Positions 9,762 to 18,516 of a stretch of 64,000 nucleotides of DNA are shown one piece after another (the first letter of the stretch is position 1; the number at the start of each line of letters is the position of its first letter). Made by a program: the position numbers and the translations under genes. Source of the stretch: Pseudomonas chlororaphis (lineage in GTDB: Bacteria > Pseudomonadota > Gammaproteobacteria > Pseudomonadales > Pseudomonadaceae); the NCBI RefSeq assembly GCF_003731765.1, contig NZ_MOAL01000002.1:620001-684000 (forward strand), written 5' to 3'. A model generated the notes under the pieces. It saw only the letters and a program-made list of their open reading frames with translations. It did not search any database and had not been told where the DNA came from.

Positions 9762-10400
9762 ATGAACGCCGCAAAACGTCTGGAAATATTCCGCCGACTG
9801 CACGAAGACAACCCGGAGCCGAAAACCGAGCTGGCTTACAACTCTGCGTTCGAGTTGCTGATCGCAGTGATTCTGTCGGCGCAGTCCACTGACGTCGGGG
9901 TCAACAAGGCGACGGCCAAGCTGTTCCCCGTGGCCAATACGCCAGCCGCCATCTATGCCTTGGGGGTCGAGGGGCTGTCCGAATACATCAAGACCATCGG
10001 TTTGTACAACAGCAAGGCCAAGAACGTCATCGAAACCTGCCGCCTGCTGGTGGAATGTCATGACAGTGAAGTCCCGCAAACCCGGGAAGCGCTGGAGGCC
10101 CTGCCCGGGGTGGGCCGTAAGACGGCCAACGTGGTGCTCAACACGGCGTTCCGGCAACTGACCATGGCGGTGGACACCCATATCTTCCGGGTCAGCAACC
10201 GCACCGGGCTGGCGCCGGGAAAAAACGTCGTGGAGGTGGAAAACAAGCTGATGAAGTTTGTGCCCAAACAGTTCCTCCTCGACTCCCACCACTGGTTGAT
10301 CCTGCATGGCCGCTACGTGTGCCTGGCCCGCAAGCCACGTTGTGGCAGCTGCCGGATAGAAGACTTGTGCGAATACAAGCAAAAGACTTCAGACGATTGA
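9762..10400 (+). CDS. nth: Endonuclease III
   Basis: This 212-residue DNA glycosylase/AP lyase removes oxidised pyrimidines. The helix-hairpin-helix LPGVGRKTANVV carries the catalytic Lys, the catalytic Asp lies in AVDTHIFR, and the C-terminal 4Fe-4S loop has C-x6-C-x2-C-x5-C. The start at 9762 has AAGGAA upstream. It sits 25 bases after rnfE, reproducing the rnf-nth linkage of E. coli and Pseudomonas. Confidence 0.97.
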   Translation: MNAAKRLEIFRRLHEDNPEPKTELAYNSAFELLIAVILSAQSTDVGVNKATAKLFPVANTPAAIYALGVEGLSEYIKTIGLYNSKAKNVIETCRLLVECHDSEVPQTREALEALPGVGRKTANVVLNTAFRQLTMAVDTHIFRVSNRTGLAPGKNVVEVENKLMKFVPKQFLLDSHHWLILHGRYVCLARKPRCGSCRIEDLCEYKQKTSDD

Positions 10401-10507
10401 GTGACTATTGATTTTATTGATCAGGCGATTGAAAAAATCTTTTTTACCCGACCGGTGATTATCGTTATAAGGAGCGCCAATGGCAGTCTTAGCCTGGAGT
10501 TGACCTT

Positions 10508-10687
10508 ATGAGCGCTGGCAAAGAACAACTGGACGTAGAAGACGACTTCACCGCTGTTGAAACAGAAGAGGCCGAACCTGTGGTCGAGGTGGCCAAGACC
10601 AATCTGAGCAAGCGCCGGACCATCGACAATCTCTTGGAAGAGCGTCGCCTGCAGAAGCAATTGGCCGATTATGATTTTGATCTTTAA
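10508..10687 (+). CDS. Small PA3496-family protein
   Basis: This 59-residue acidic protein is below common ORF length cut-offs. Its first half is rich in Glu and Asp. The C-terminus reads RRTIDNLLEERRLQKQLADY and ends DFDL, as in the PA3496 family (putative envelope integrity protein) found in the same place after nth in other pseudomonads. A purine-rich segment lies upstream and a clear terminator follows. The molecular function is unknown. Confidence 0.85.
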   Translation: MSAGKEQLDVEDDFTAVETEEAEPVVEVAKTNLSKRRTIDNLLEERRLQKQLADYDFDL

Positions 10688-10692
10688 CCCCT

Positions 10693-10720
10693 AAAACCTC
10701 CCCCAGATGGAGGTTTTTTT
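10693..10720 (+). terminator. Terminator after the rnf-nth cluster
   Basis: The stem AAAACCTCC pairs with GGAGGTTTT and runs into a seven-base T-tract. It ends the cluster six bases after the small PA3496-like gene. Confidence 0.9.
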
Positions 10721-10807
10721 GTGCCTGCACAAGTGCTGCCGGCGTGACCGGCAGCCTCTTCACGGGACACTCCCGTCCGCCAGGGCTCGCTGGGGGGGGG
10801 CGGCGGG

Positions 10808-11434
10808 TCAGACCACTTTTTGACGCTGGGCAAACTCGATCAAATCAACCAATGAACGAGCATTGAGCTTGGAAAGCAGGCGTCTTTTGTAGGTGCTCAC
10901 GGTTTTATTGCTCAAGCGCAGATCATCGGCAATGTCCTTGTTGCTCTGGCCCACGGCAAGTTGCTTGAGGACCATCAATTCCCTACGCGACAGCAAGTCC
11001 ATCATCTCCCCTTCACTGGTGATTCCCTGGTTTGCGCGAAACGACTGCAACGCTTCGCTGGGGAAATAGCTGTAGCCCGCCAAGACCGCCCGCACCGCGT
11101 TGATCAATTCAGTGATGTCCTGCTGCTTGCACACATACCCCGCGGCACCGGCCTGCATGCAACGCATCGAAAAAGGGCCGGGCACTTGCAGGGTCAAGAC
11201 CAGAATCTTGATCGGCGCGGCCTGGGCCATCAGGCGCGTGATCACTTCCAACCCGTCCAGCCTTGGAATGCCGATGTCTAGGATCAAAACGTCGGGCATA
11301 TGCTCAAGAGCCAACTTCAATCCATCCATGCCGTTGTCTGTTTCCGCTACCACCTCGAAACCGTGCCGTTCCAGCAACATACGCACAGCCAGGCGAATGA
11401 CAGGATGATCATCCACGATCAGTACTCTATTCAT
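10808..11434 (-). CDS. LuxR/FixJ-type response regulator (orphan)
   Basis: This 208-residue regulator has an N-terminal receiver domain (VLIVDDHP with the acidic pocket; phospho-acceptor Asp in LILDIGIP near residue 54) and a C-terminal LuxR helix-turn-helix (LSRRELMVLKQLAVGQSNKD, about residues 140-200). The architecture matches RcsB, BvgA and EvgA. I place the start at 11434 because the protein then begins MNRVLIVDDHP and GGATG lies upstream; an in-frame start at 11521 adds an unrelated leader. No histidine kinase gene is adjacent, so its partner and targets are unknown. Confidence 0.9.
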   Translation of the reverse strand: MNRVLIVDDHPVIRLAVRMLLERHGFEVVAETDNGMDGLKLALEHMPDVLILDIGIPRLDGLEVITRLMAQAAPIKILVLTLQVPGPFSMRCMQAGAAGYVCKQQDITELINAVRAVLAGYSYFPSEALQSFRANQGITSEGEMMDLLSRRELMVLKQLAVGQSNKDIADDLRLSNKTVSTYKRRLLSKLNARSLVDLIEFAQRQKVV

Positions 11435-11817
11435 AGTTACATCCAAGTCTTGAATGTTATTAAAGCCAGCACGATACCCCAGACATTTGGCTCTTCGCAT
11501 CGGACTTTGATTAACTTCCACGCGTCAAAGAAGATCCTTACAAACAATAACGAATTGCCCTACAAGCCATGAAGACAAAGGGCCTTCGCCCCCTGACGGC
11601 TTTGAGGGACGTCGTCAACACGGCTACTTTTCGTACTGAAACCGGGTATCTAACAACGGCTTATTCAGGTTTTTCTTACTTGCTAAAACAACAACCTGAG
11701 TGGCCGTACTTTATTTAATGGCCCGTCACACGTTAGATATTCCCCCCAGTCCTTATTCTTGGAAAAAAGCCGATCATTCTGGGGAATAAACAACCCGCCG
11801 GACGGAAATACAGGCAT
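11435..11817. other. Intergenic region without a recognisable gene
   Basis: This is a comparatively AT-rich gap between the response regulator promoter side and the argG terminator. No open frame here has a convincing start or family match, and I see no clear promoter box. A small RNA cannot be excluded. Confidence 0.5.
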
Positions 11818-11858
11818 AAAAAAACGCCGCGTCCTCGAACCGAGAAAGCAGCGTTTTA
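11818..11858 (-). terminator. argG: argG terminator
   Basis: Read on the minus strand, a bulged stem (AAACGCTGC with GCGGCGTTT, plus an inner CTCG/CGAG pair) is followed by a run of seven T. It lies about 65 bases past the argG stop. Confidence 0.85.
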
Positions 11859-11921
11859 TTGGACACTCAACCCGCAGCCGGAAGGCAAAAAACCTCAGGT
11901 CTGCGGCTCAAGCGAACGGCA

Positions 11922-13139
<1,218 letters not shown>

Positions 13140-13193
13140 GCCATCACTCCACGGGGTTCTACGGAAAGCCGCCAAGTCTACCGATCCACGCGG

Positions 13194-13235
13194 GTAATTT
13201 ACAGAGGCGCGACAGCTTATGACGACAAAGCGACA
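13194..13235 (-). promoter_or_regulatory. argG: ArgR operator upstream of argG
   Basis: On the minus strand TGTCGC occurs twice, exactly 21 bases apart. The copy at 13194-13214 matches the Pseudomonas ArgR half-site TGTCGC-N8-AA exactly; the other (13215-13235) has CA in place of AA. The 21-base spacing equals one half-site length, the known tandem layout for ArgR. Confidence 0.75.
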
Positions 13236-13268
13236 GATTATGTCGAGCGCGCGACGGCTACGGCCGTA

Positions 13269-14177
13269 TCAGGACGTCGCCGCGGCGTTGGGCGTGGAAG
13301 TGGCTTGCGGTGCGGCCTTTTCAGCCGGCGCCACCCGATCCAGGTGGATATTCACCCGGCGGTTCTTGGCCCGGTTGGCCGGGTTGGTGTTGGGCGCCAA
13401 CGGGTAACGCTCGCCGTGGAAGCGCAGGGTAATCTGCGACTCGGGAATGCCATTGGCCTTGAAAAAGTCCTGCACCGCCAGGGCCCGACGCCGTGACAGG
13501 TCGCGGTTGGTCAAGCGATTGCCACTGTTGTCCGAGTGGCCGTCGATGTCGATGTGATTCACCGTCGGGTCGGCCTTGAGGTATTCGAGCATCACCTGCA
13601 GCTTGGCCTTGGCCTGGGGATCCAGGTCGATACCGCCGCCCGGGAATCCAATCTGCGCGTCCTTGACCTGTTCATAGTTCATCGGCAACAGCTTGGCGAC
13701 ACAGCTTTGATAGTCGCTGTAGGCCTTGCTGAACTTCACCGGCAACAGTCGGACTTCAGAAACGCCGTTGTCGCGGGAGAACTGACGCACCACCGGGCTG
13801 CGTCCATCCATCAAGCCATTGATCAGGCGCCCGGCCTGGACTTGCGAACTGTTGAACAGCACGCCGTCGCTGCCGGCCTTGACCGCACCGAGGTTGATAT
13901 CGCCGCGCCCCGGCTGCCAGGGCGCTGCCGCCGCCAGCAGGGTCGCCCCGCCCGCGCCCTGCATCGGGTTGAAACTCTTGAGGCGGAAAATCGCCTGCTC
14001 ACCGGCACGACGAACGAACTCGCCGGAACCAAAGTCGGTGATGGGCTGAGTCAGGCGGCACTCGAATTTGTCACCTTCGACCGTCCACTCAATGCTCTCC
14101 AGACGAGTCTGGAAAGTGAGAGCCATCGCAGGCAGGCTGGCAAACACACTGAGCAAGGCTAGATAACGCTGGCGCAC
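13269..14177 (-). CDS. motY: Flagellar stator-associated protein MotY
   Basis: This 302-residue periplasmic protein has a signal peptide ending after LPAMA, a novel N-terminal half, and a C-terminal OmpA-like peptidoglycan-binding domain (HIDIDGHSDNSGN, then RRALAVQDFF and NRRVNIHL). MotY forms the T-ring that anchors the stators in the basal body. The start is a GTG at 14177 with GGAG six bases upstream. Location beside argG and pyrC matches other pseudomonads. A FliA-type promoter sits 67 bases upstream. Confidence 0.92.
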   Translation of the reverse strand: MRQRYLALLSVFASLPAMALTFQTRLESIEWTVEGDKFECRLTQPITDFGSGEFVRRAGEQAIFRLKSFNPMQGAGGATLLAAAAPWQPGRGDINLGAVKAGSDGVLFNSSQVQAGRLINGLMDGRSPVVRQFSRDNGVSEVRLLPVKFSKAYSDYQSCVAKLLPMNYEQVKDAQIGFPGGGIDLDPQAKAKLQVMLEYLKADPTVNHIDIDGHSDNSGNRLTNRDLSRRRALAVQDFFKANGIPESQITLRFHGERYPLAPNTNPANRAKNRRVNIHLDRVAPAEKAAPQATSTPNAAATS

Positions 14178-14243
14178 GGGAGGCTCCACTGACGTGTACA
14201 ACAGAAAAAGTCGACAGGCGTAAATTACGCCGTACCTTCGGGG

Positions 14244-14269
14244 TATCGGTTGCTCGTTGTAAAACTTGA
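14244..14269 (-). promoter_or_regulatory. motY: FliA (sigma-28) type promoter for motY
   Basis: On the minus strand TCAAGTTT, 12 bases, then CCGATA closely match the flagellar consensus (TAAAGTTT-N11-GCCGATAA in E. coli; TCAAG-type in Pseudomonas). It faces motY and lies in the gap divergent from pyrC. Confidence 0.7.
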
Positions 14270-14335
14270 TAGCGAGTGCCTGGATGAGTCTTTTCCGGTA
14301 GCATTCCCCCGAGTTTGACCCGCCTGGAATCCCCA

Positions 14336-15382
14336 ATGTCCGACCGCCTGACCCTGCTGCGTCCCGACGACTGGCATATTCATCTTCGCGATGGTGCCGT
14401 GTTGACCAATACAGTCGCGGATGTCGCGCGCACCTTTGGCCGCGCCATCATCATGCCTAACCTGGTACCTCCGGTGCGCAACGCCGCGGAAGCCGACGCC
14501 TATCGCCAGCGCATCCTCGCTGCGCGGCCGGCCGGCAGCCGCTTCGAGCCACTGATGGTGCTCTACCTCACTGATCGCACCCAGCCAGAAGATGTCCGCG
14601 CGGCCAAGGCCAGTGGTTTCGTGTACGCGGCCAAGCTCTACCCGGCCGGCGCGACCACCAACTCGGACTCGGGCGTTACCAGCATCGACAAGATCCTCCC
14701 GGCGCTGGAAGCCATGGCTGAAGTCGGCTTGCCGCTGCTGATCCACGGTGAAGTCACCCGTGGCGACGTGGACGTCTTCGACCGCGAGAAGCTGTTTATC
14801 GACGAACATATGCGCCGCGTCGTCGAACGCTTCCCAACGCTCAAGGTGGTGTTCGAACACATCACCACCCGTGAAGCCGTGCAGTTCGTCAACGAGGCCT
14901 CGGCCAACGTTGGCGCAACCATCACCGCTCACCACCTGCTGTACAACCGCAACCACATGCTGGTCGGCGGTATTCGGCCGCATTTCTACTGCCTGCCGAT
15001 CCTCAAGCGCAACACCCACCAGGACGCCCTGCTCGATGCCGCCACCGGTGGCAGCGAGAAGTTTTTCCTCGGCACCGACTCGGCTCCCCATGCCCAGCAC
15101 GCCAAGGAAGCCGCTTGCGGTTGCGCCGGTTGCTACACCGCTTATGCCGCGATCGAGCTGTATGCCGAAGCGTTCGAACAGCGCAACGCGTTGGACAAGC
15201 TGGAAGCTTTCGCCAGCCTCAATGGCCCGCGTTTCTATGGCCTGCCGGCCAACACCGATCGCATCACCCTGGTTCGTGAAGAATGGACCGCCCCTGCCAG
15301 CCTGCCGTTCGGCGAGTTGACCGTTATCCCGCTGCGCGCCGGAGAAAAACTGCGCTGGCGCCTGCTGGAGGAACACTCGTGA
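14336..15382 (+). CDS. pyrC: Dihydroorotase
   Basis: This 348-residue class II zinc dihydroorotase interconverts carbamoyl-aspartate and dihydroorotate in pyrimidine synthesis. The metal-binding HIHLRDG is near residue 16. The carbamylated Lys lies in [10 protein letters not shown], and the LIHGE and EHITT histidine motifs follow. The start at 14336 gives the standard 348-residue length. The stop overlaps the rnt start (GTGA). Confidence 0.97.
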   Translation: MSDRLTLLRPDDWHIHLRDGAVLTNTVADVARTFGRAIIMPNLVPPVRNAAEADAYRQRILAARPAGSRFEPLMVLYLTDRTQPEDVRAAKASGFVYAAKLYPAGATTNSDSGVTSIDKILPALEAMAEVGLPLLIHGEVTRGDVDVFDREKLFIDEHMRRVVERFPTLKVVFEHITTREAVQFVNEASANVGATITAHHLLYNRNHMLVGGIRPHFYCLPILKRNTHQDALLDAATGGSEKFFLGTDSAPHAQHAKEAACGCAGCYTAYAAIELYAEAFEQRNALDKLEAFASLNGPRFYGLPANTDRITLVREEWTAPASLPFGELTVIPLRAGEKLRWRLLEEHS

Positions 15383-16056
15383 GTGAAGACCATTTCGACG
15401 ATGAACAAGACGGCCATGGCGGCGGTGGCGGTTCACGCCACCCGATGGCGGCACGTTTTCGTGGCTACCTGCCCGTCGTCGTCGATGTAGAAACCGGCGG
15501 CTTCAACTCGGCCACCGACGCGCTGCTGGAAATTGCCGCGACCATCATTGGCATGGACGACAAAGGTTTTGTGTTCCCGGAACACACCTATTTCTTCCGC
15601 GTCGAGCCTTTCGAAGGCGCCAACATCGAAGCAGCGGCCCTGGAGTTCACCGGCATCAAGCTGGACCACCCCCTGCGCATGGCCGTGAGCGAAGAGACGG
15701 CACTGACCGACATTTTCCGCAGCGTGCGCAAGGCGCTGAAAGCCAATGGCTGCAAGCGCGCGATTCTGGTGGGGCACAACAGCAGCTTCGACCTGGGTTT
15801 TCTCAACGCTGCGGTCGCGCGCCTGGACATGAAGCGTAACCCGTTCCACCCATTCTCCAGCTTTGACACCGCAACGCTGGCAGGCCTGGCTTACGGCCAG
15901 ACCGTGCTGGCGAAGGCGTGCCAGGCAGCAGACATCGACTTTGACGGTCGTGAAGCGCACTCCGCGCGCTACGACACTGAAAAGACCGCTGATCTGTTCT
16001 GTGGCATCGTCAACCGCTGGAAAGAAATGGGCGGCTGGGAAGACTTCAACGACTGA
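15379..16056 (+). CDS. rnt: Ribonuclease T
   Basis: This 225-residue DEDDh 3'-5' exoribonuclease trims tRNA and other stable RNA 3' ends. [10 protein letters not shown] carries the first Asp and Glu, [11 protein letters not shown] the second Asp, and [14 protein letters not shown] the His and last Asp. A GTG start overlapping the pyrC stop gives the family N-terminus; a Gly-rich patch follows at about residues 12-17. A strong terminator closes the pair. Confidence 0.96.
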   Translation: MSEDHFDDEQDGHGGGGGSRHPMAARFRGYLPVVVDVETGGFNSATDALLEIAATIIGMDDKGFVFPEHTYFFRVEPFEGANIEAAALEFTGIKLDHPLRMAVSEETALTDIFRSVRKALKANGCKRAILVGHNSSFDLGFLNAAVARLDMKRNPFHPFSSFDTATLAGLAYGQTVLAKACQAADIDFDGREAHSARYDTEKTADLFCGIVNRWKEMGGWEDFND

Positions 16057-16075
16057 TCCCGTTCCATCGCGACAT

Positions 16076-16107
16076 AAAAAAAACCGGCCCTGAGGCCGGT
16101 TTTTTTG
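16076..16107. terminator. Bidirectional terminator between rnt and the peroxiredoxin gene
   Basis: CCGGCC (16084-16089) pairs with GGCCGG (16094-16099) around CTGA, flanked by eight A on one side and seven T on the other. It can end both convergent transcripts. Confidence 0.93.
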
Positions 16108-16120
16108 TGCGTGACGCGGC

Positions 16121-16723
16121 TTACAGCTTGCCGGCGTTCTCGCTCAGGTAAGCAGCTACGCCTTCTGGCGAAGCGGTCATGCCTTTGTCGCCTTTTTTCC
16201 AGTTGGCTGGGCAAACTTCGCCGTGCTCTTCGTGGAATTGCAGGGCGTCAACCAAACGGATCAGCTCTTCCATGTTACGACCCAGTGGCAGGTCGTTGAT
16301 GATCTGCGAACGGACAACACCTTTGTCGTCGATCAGGAACGCGCCACGGAAAGCAACGCCGCCTTCGGACTCAACGTCGTAGGCCTTGGCGATTTCGTGC
16401 TTCATGTCAGCAGCCATGATGTATTGAACCTGACCGATGCCGCCGGCATTGATCGGGGTGTTACGCCAGGCGTTGTGGGTGAAGTGGGAGTCGATCGACA
16501 CCGCGATCACTTCAACGTTGCGCGCCTTGAAGTCAGCCATGCGGTGGTCCAGAGCGATCAGCTCGGACGGGCAGACGAAGGTGAAGTCCAGCGGGTAGAA
16601 GAACACCAGGCCGTATTTGCCTTTGATGGCCGACGACAGGGTGAAGCTGTCGACGATTTCGCCATTGCCGAGAACAGCGGGAACGGTGAAGTCAGGGGCT
16701 TGTTTGCCTACGAGTACGCTCAT
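16121..16723 (-). CDS. Typical 2-Cys peroxiredoxin
   Basis: This 200-residue thiol peroxidase reduces H2O2 and organic peroxides. The peroxidatic Cys is in FTFVCPSE (near residue 51) and the resolving Cys in GEVCPANW (near residue 170). The start has AGGAGATATCCA upstream. It is AhpC/Prx1-like, but no ahpF is adjacent. Placement next to bfd and bacterioferritin fits a combined iron and oxidative-stress neighbourhood. Confidence 0.93.
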   Translation of the reverse strand: MSVLVGKQAPDFTVPAVLGNGEIVDSFTLSSAIKGKYGLVFFYPLDFTFVCPSELIALDHRMADFKARNVEVIAVSIDSHFTHNAWRNTPINAGGIGQVQYIMAADMKHEIAKAYDVESEGGVAFRGAFLIDDKGVVRSQIINDLPLGRNMEELIRLVDALQFHEEHGEVCPANWKKGDKGMTASPEGVAAYLSENAGKL

Positions 16724-16983
16724 TGGATATCTCCTGGTGTGGTCGAATGAAGAATGAGATACGGCCCAGGTTGCCAGAATGATGCGACAGCCCTGTGACC
16801 TGATCTCGCTTCGTAAGGACCGACCATCATACACCGCGTTTTTGAGCTGTCCTTAGCGGTTTTTCAACGCTTTGCGCCCTGGCGCACTTAATCGGCGCAT
16901 TTTGCGCTGGCGAAAAAACCGAGCCGAGGAAACCGTTCGTCACTCGATCAGGAAACTGACACAAAGCTTTCTCAAACCACTTT
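16724..16983. other. Divergent promoter region, peroxiredoxin/bfd
   Basis: No gene is visible. The right end leads into the Fur-type box before bfd. I saw no clear OxyR site by eye. Confidence 0.5.
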
Positions 16984-17002
16984 GACAATCATTCTCGTTA
17001 AC
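16984..17002 (+). promoter_or_regulatory. bfd: Fur-type box upstream of bfd
   Basis: GACAATCATTCTCGTTAAC matches 13 of 19 positions of the consensus GATAATGATAATCATTATC and lies 49 bases before the bfd start. It fits the known iron repression of bfd. Confidence 0.65.
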
Positions 17003-17050
17003 ATTAAGATCCATCGCACTTGGGCCTCAACCAGCGACGGTTCTCTCCTT

Positions 17051-17269
17051 ATGTATGTCTGCCTCTGCACCGGTGTCACCGACGGACAAATCCGCGAAGC
17101 AATCTATGAAGGTTGCTGCAGCTACCGCGAAGTGCGCCAAGCCACCGGCGTTGCCAGCCAATGCGGCAAATGCGCCTGCCTGGCCAAGCAGGTCGTACGC
17201 GAAACCCTGACCGAATTGCAGAGCAGCCAAGCCACCATTCCCTACCCTGTGGAATTTAATGCGGCCTGA
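17051..17269 (+). CDS. bfd: Bacterioferritin-associated ferredoxin
   Basis: This 72-residue [2Fe-2S] protein passes electrons to bacterioferritin heme so that stored iron can be released. It keeps the unusual ligand pattern, CLC near residues 4-6 and CGKC near residues 38-41. The start at 17051 gives the conserved MYVCLC N-terminus. The bacterioferritin gene is next, with its own upstream gap after the bfd terminator. Confidence 0.95.
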   Translation: MYVCLCTGVTDGQIREAIYEGCCSYREVRQATGVASQCGKCACLAKQVVRETLTELQSSQATIPYPVEFNAA

Positions 17270-17295
17270 AACATTGCCTAAATAACGAATTTTTA

Positions 17296-17325
17296 AAGAA
17301 CCGGACTTAGCGTCCGGTTTTTTTA
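17296..17325 (+). terminator. bfd: bfd terminator
   Basis: CCGGAC (17301-17306) pairs with GTCCGG (17312-17317) and is followed by a seven-base T run. Confidence 0.9.
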
Positions 17326-17481
17326 TGCCTTTAATTCAAGCGCTTAGCTTCAAGATGCGGATTGCAAACATTCTTATTCCGATTAATTTTCATATATTAT
17401 TCAATAACTTAGGTTTGACAGTAATCTTTATGCGGCTCAGACTTGCCCAATATTCCACGAATTACAGGGCAGGACCCCATC

Positions 17482-17955
17482 ATGAAAGGCGACATTACAG
17501 TCATCCAGCATCTCAACAAAATCCTTGCCAATGAACTGGTCGCGATCAATCAGTACTTCCTGCATGCACGCATGTATGAAGATTGGGGCCTGAACAAGCT
17601 GGGCAAGCACGAGTACCACGAGTCCATCGACGAGATGAAACACGCGGACAAGCTGATCAAGCGCATCCTCTTCCTTGAAGGCCTGCCGAACGTCCAGGAC
17701 CTGGGCAAGCTGCACATTGGCGAGCACACCAAGGAAATGCTGGAGTGCGACCTGCGCATCGAGCGCACCGGCCACGCCGACCTGAAAGCCGCCATCGCTC
17801 ACTGCGAAACCGTTGGCGACTTCGGTAGCCGCGAACTGCTGGAAGATATCCTGGAGTCCGAAGAGGAACATATCGACTGGCTGGAAACCCAACTTGGTCT
17901 GATCGACAAAGTGGGTCTTGAGAACTATCTGCAATCGCAAATGGGCGACGAGTAA
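17482..17955 (+). CDS. bfr: Bacterioferritin
   Basis: This 157-residue subunit of the 24-mer heme-containing iron store has the ferroxidase ligands Glu18 (NELVAINQY), Glu51 and His54 (DEMKHADK), and later EETV-like and EEEHIDW segments. Met52 is the heme ligand, which marks a Bfr rather than an FtnA type. The start at 17482 follows AGGA. It is the partner of the bfd product upstream. Confidence 0.96.
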   Translation: MKGDITVIQHLNKILANELVAINQYFLHARMYEDWGLNKLGKHEYHESIDEMKHADKLIKRILFLEGLPNVQDLGKLHIGEHTKEMLECDLRIERTGHADLKAAIAHCETVGDFGSRELLEDILESEEEHIDWLETQLGLIDKVGLENYLQSQMGDE

Positions 17956-17980
17956 CTTCATCGGTTAACTCAACGCCAAT

Positions 17981-18020
17981 AAAAAGCCCCGCTCTCTTAA
18001 AGAGAAGCGGGGCTTTTTAA
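17981..18020 (+). terminator. bfr: Bacterioferritin terminator
   Basis: AAAAAGCCCCGCT pairs with AGCGGGGCTTTTT around a loop that itself contains CTCTT/AAGAG. A-rich and T-rich flanks let it act on the convergent grxD transcript too. Confidence 0.92.
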
Positions 18021-18078
18021 TGCCTGGATATATCCAGGCAACGCAACAGGGGCGAGCGGCCTCGCCCCGTTGGGTCGA

Positions 18079-18420
18079 TCAGGCTTCGGTCTTGTTTGCA
18101 GCTGCTTTTTCAGCAGCGGCCTTGACCAGCGTCTGCAGTTCACCGTTGGCGAACATTTCGGCCATGATGTCGCTGCCGCCTACCAGCTCACCACCGACCC
18201 ACAGTTGCGGGAAGGTTGGCCAGTTGGCGTATTTAGGCAGGTTGGCGCGGATTTCCGGGTTCTGCAGGATGTCCACGTATGCGAACTTCTCACCACAGCC
18301 CATAACGGCCTGAGCGGCTTTCGCGGAGAAGCCACACTGCGGGGCATTCGGCGAGCCTTTCATGTAAAGCAGAATGGTGTTGTTGGCAATCTGCTCTTTA
18401 ATAGTTTCGATGATATCCAT
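18079..18420 (-). CDS. grxD: Monothiol glutaredoxin (Grx4/GrxD type)
   Basis: This 113-residue protein carries the CGFS active site (PQCGFSAKA near residue 29) and WPTFPQLWVGGELVGG. Family members bind a [2Fe-2S] cluster with glutathione and BolA and help deliver Fe-S clusters. GAGG lies upstream of the start. An Ala- and Lys-rich tail of about 12 residues extends the usual length. Confidence 0.95.
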   Translation of the reverse strand: MDIIETIKEQIANNTILLYMKGSPNAPQCGFSAKAAQAVMGCGEKFAYVDILQNPEIRANLPKYANWPTFPQLWVGGELVGGSDIMAEMFANGELQTLVKAAAEKAAANKTEA

Positions 18421-18516
18421 GGAACACCTCGGCTGAACTTTCCGACTCTGTTGTCGGCACGGTGGCGCATTGTAACGGAAAGCCGAGTTGCATGCTCGGT
18501 CTCCCCGACAGACACC

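Noticed and set aside
10735..10755. GCTGCCGG/CCGGCAGC hairpin as a terminator for the response regulator gene
   Set aside because: It lacks a T-tract in either direction and lies beyond the G9 run; it may only be a structure or a REP remnant.
17326..17481. Small ORF and Fur box in the gap before the bacterioferritin gene
   Set aside because: The open frame has no ribosome-binding site or similarity, and no segment approaches the Fur consensus.
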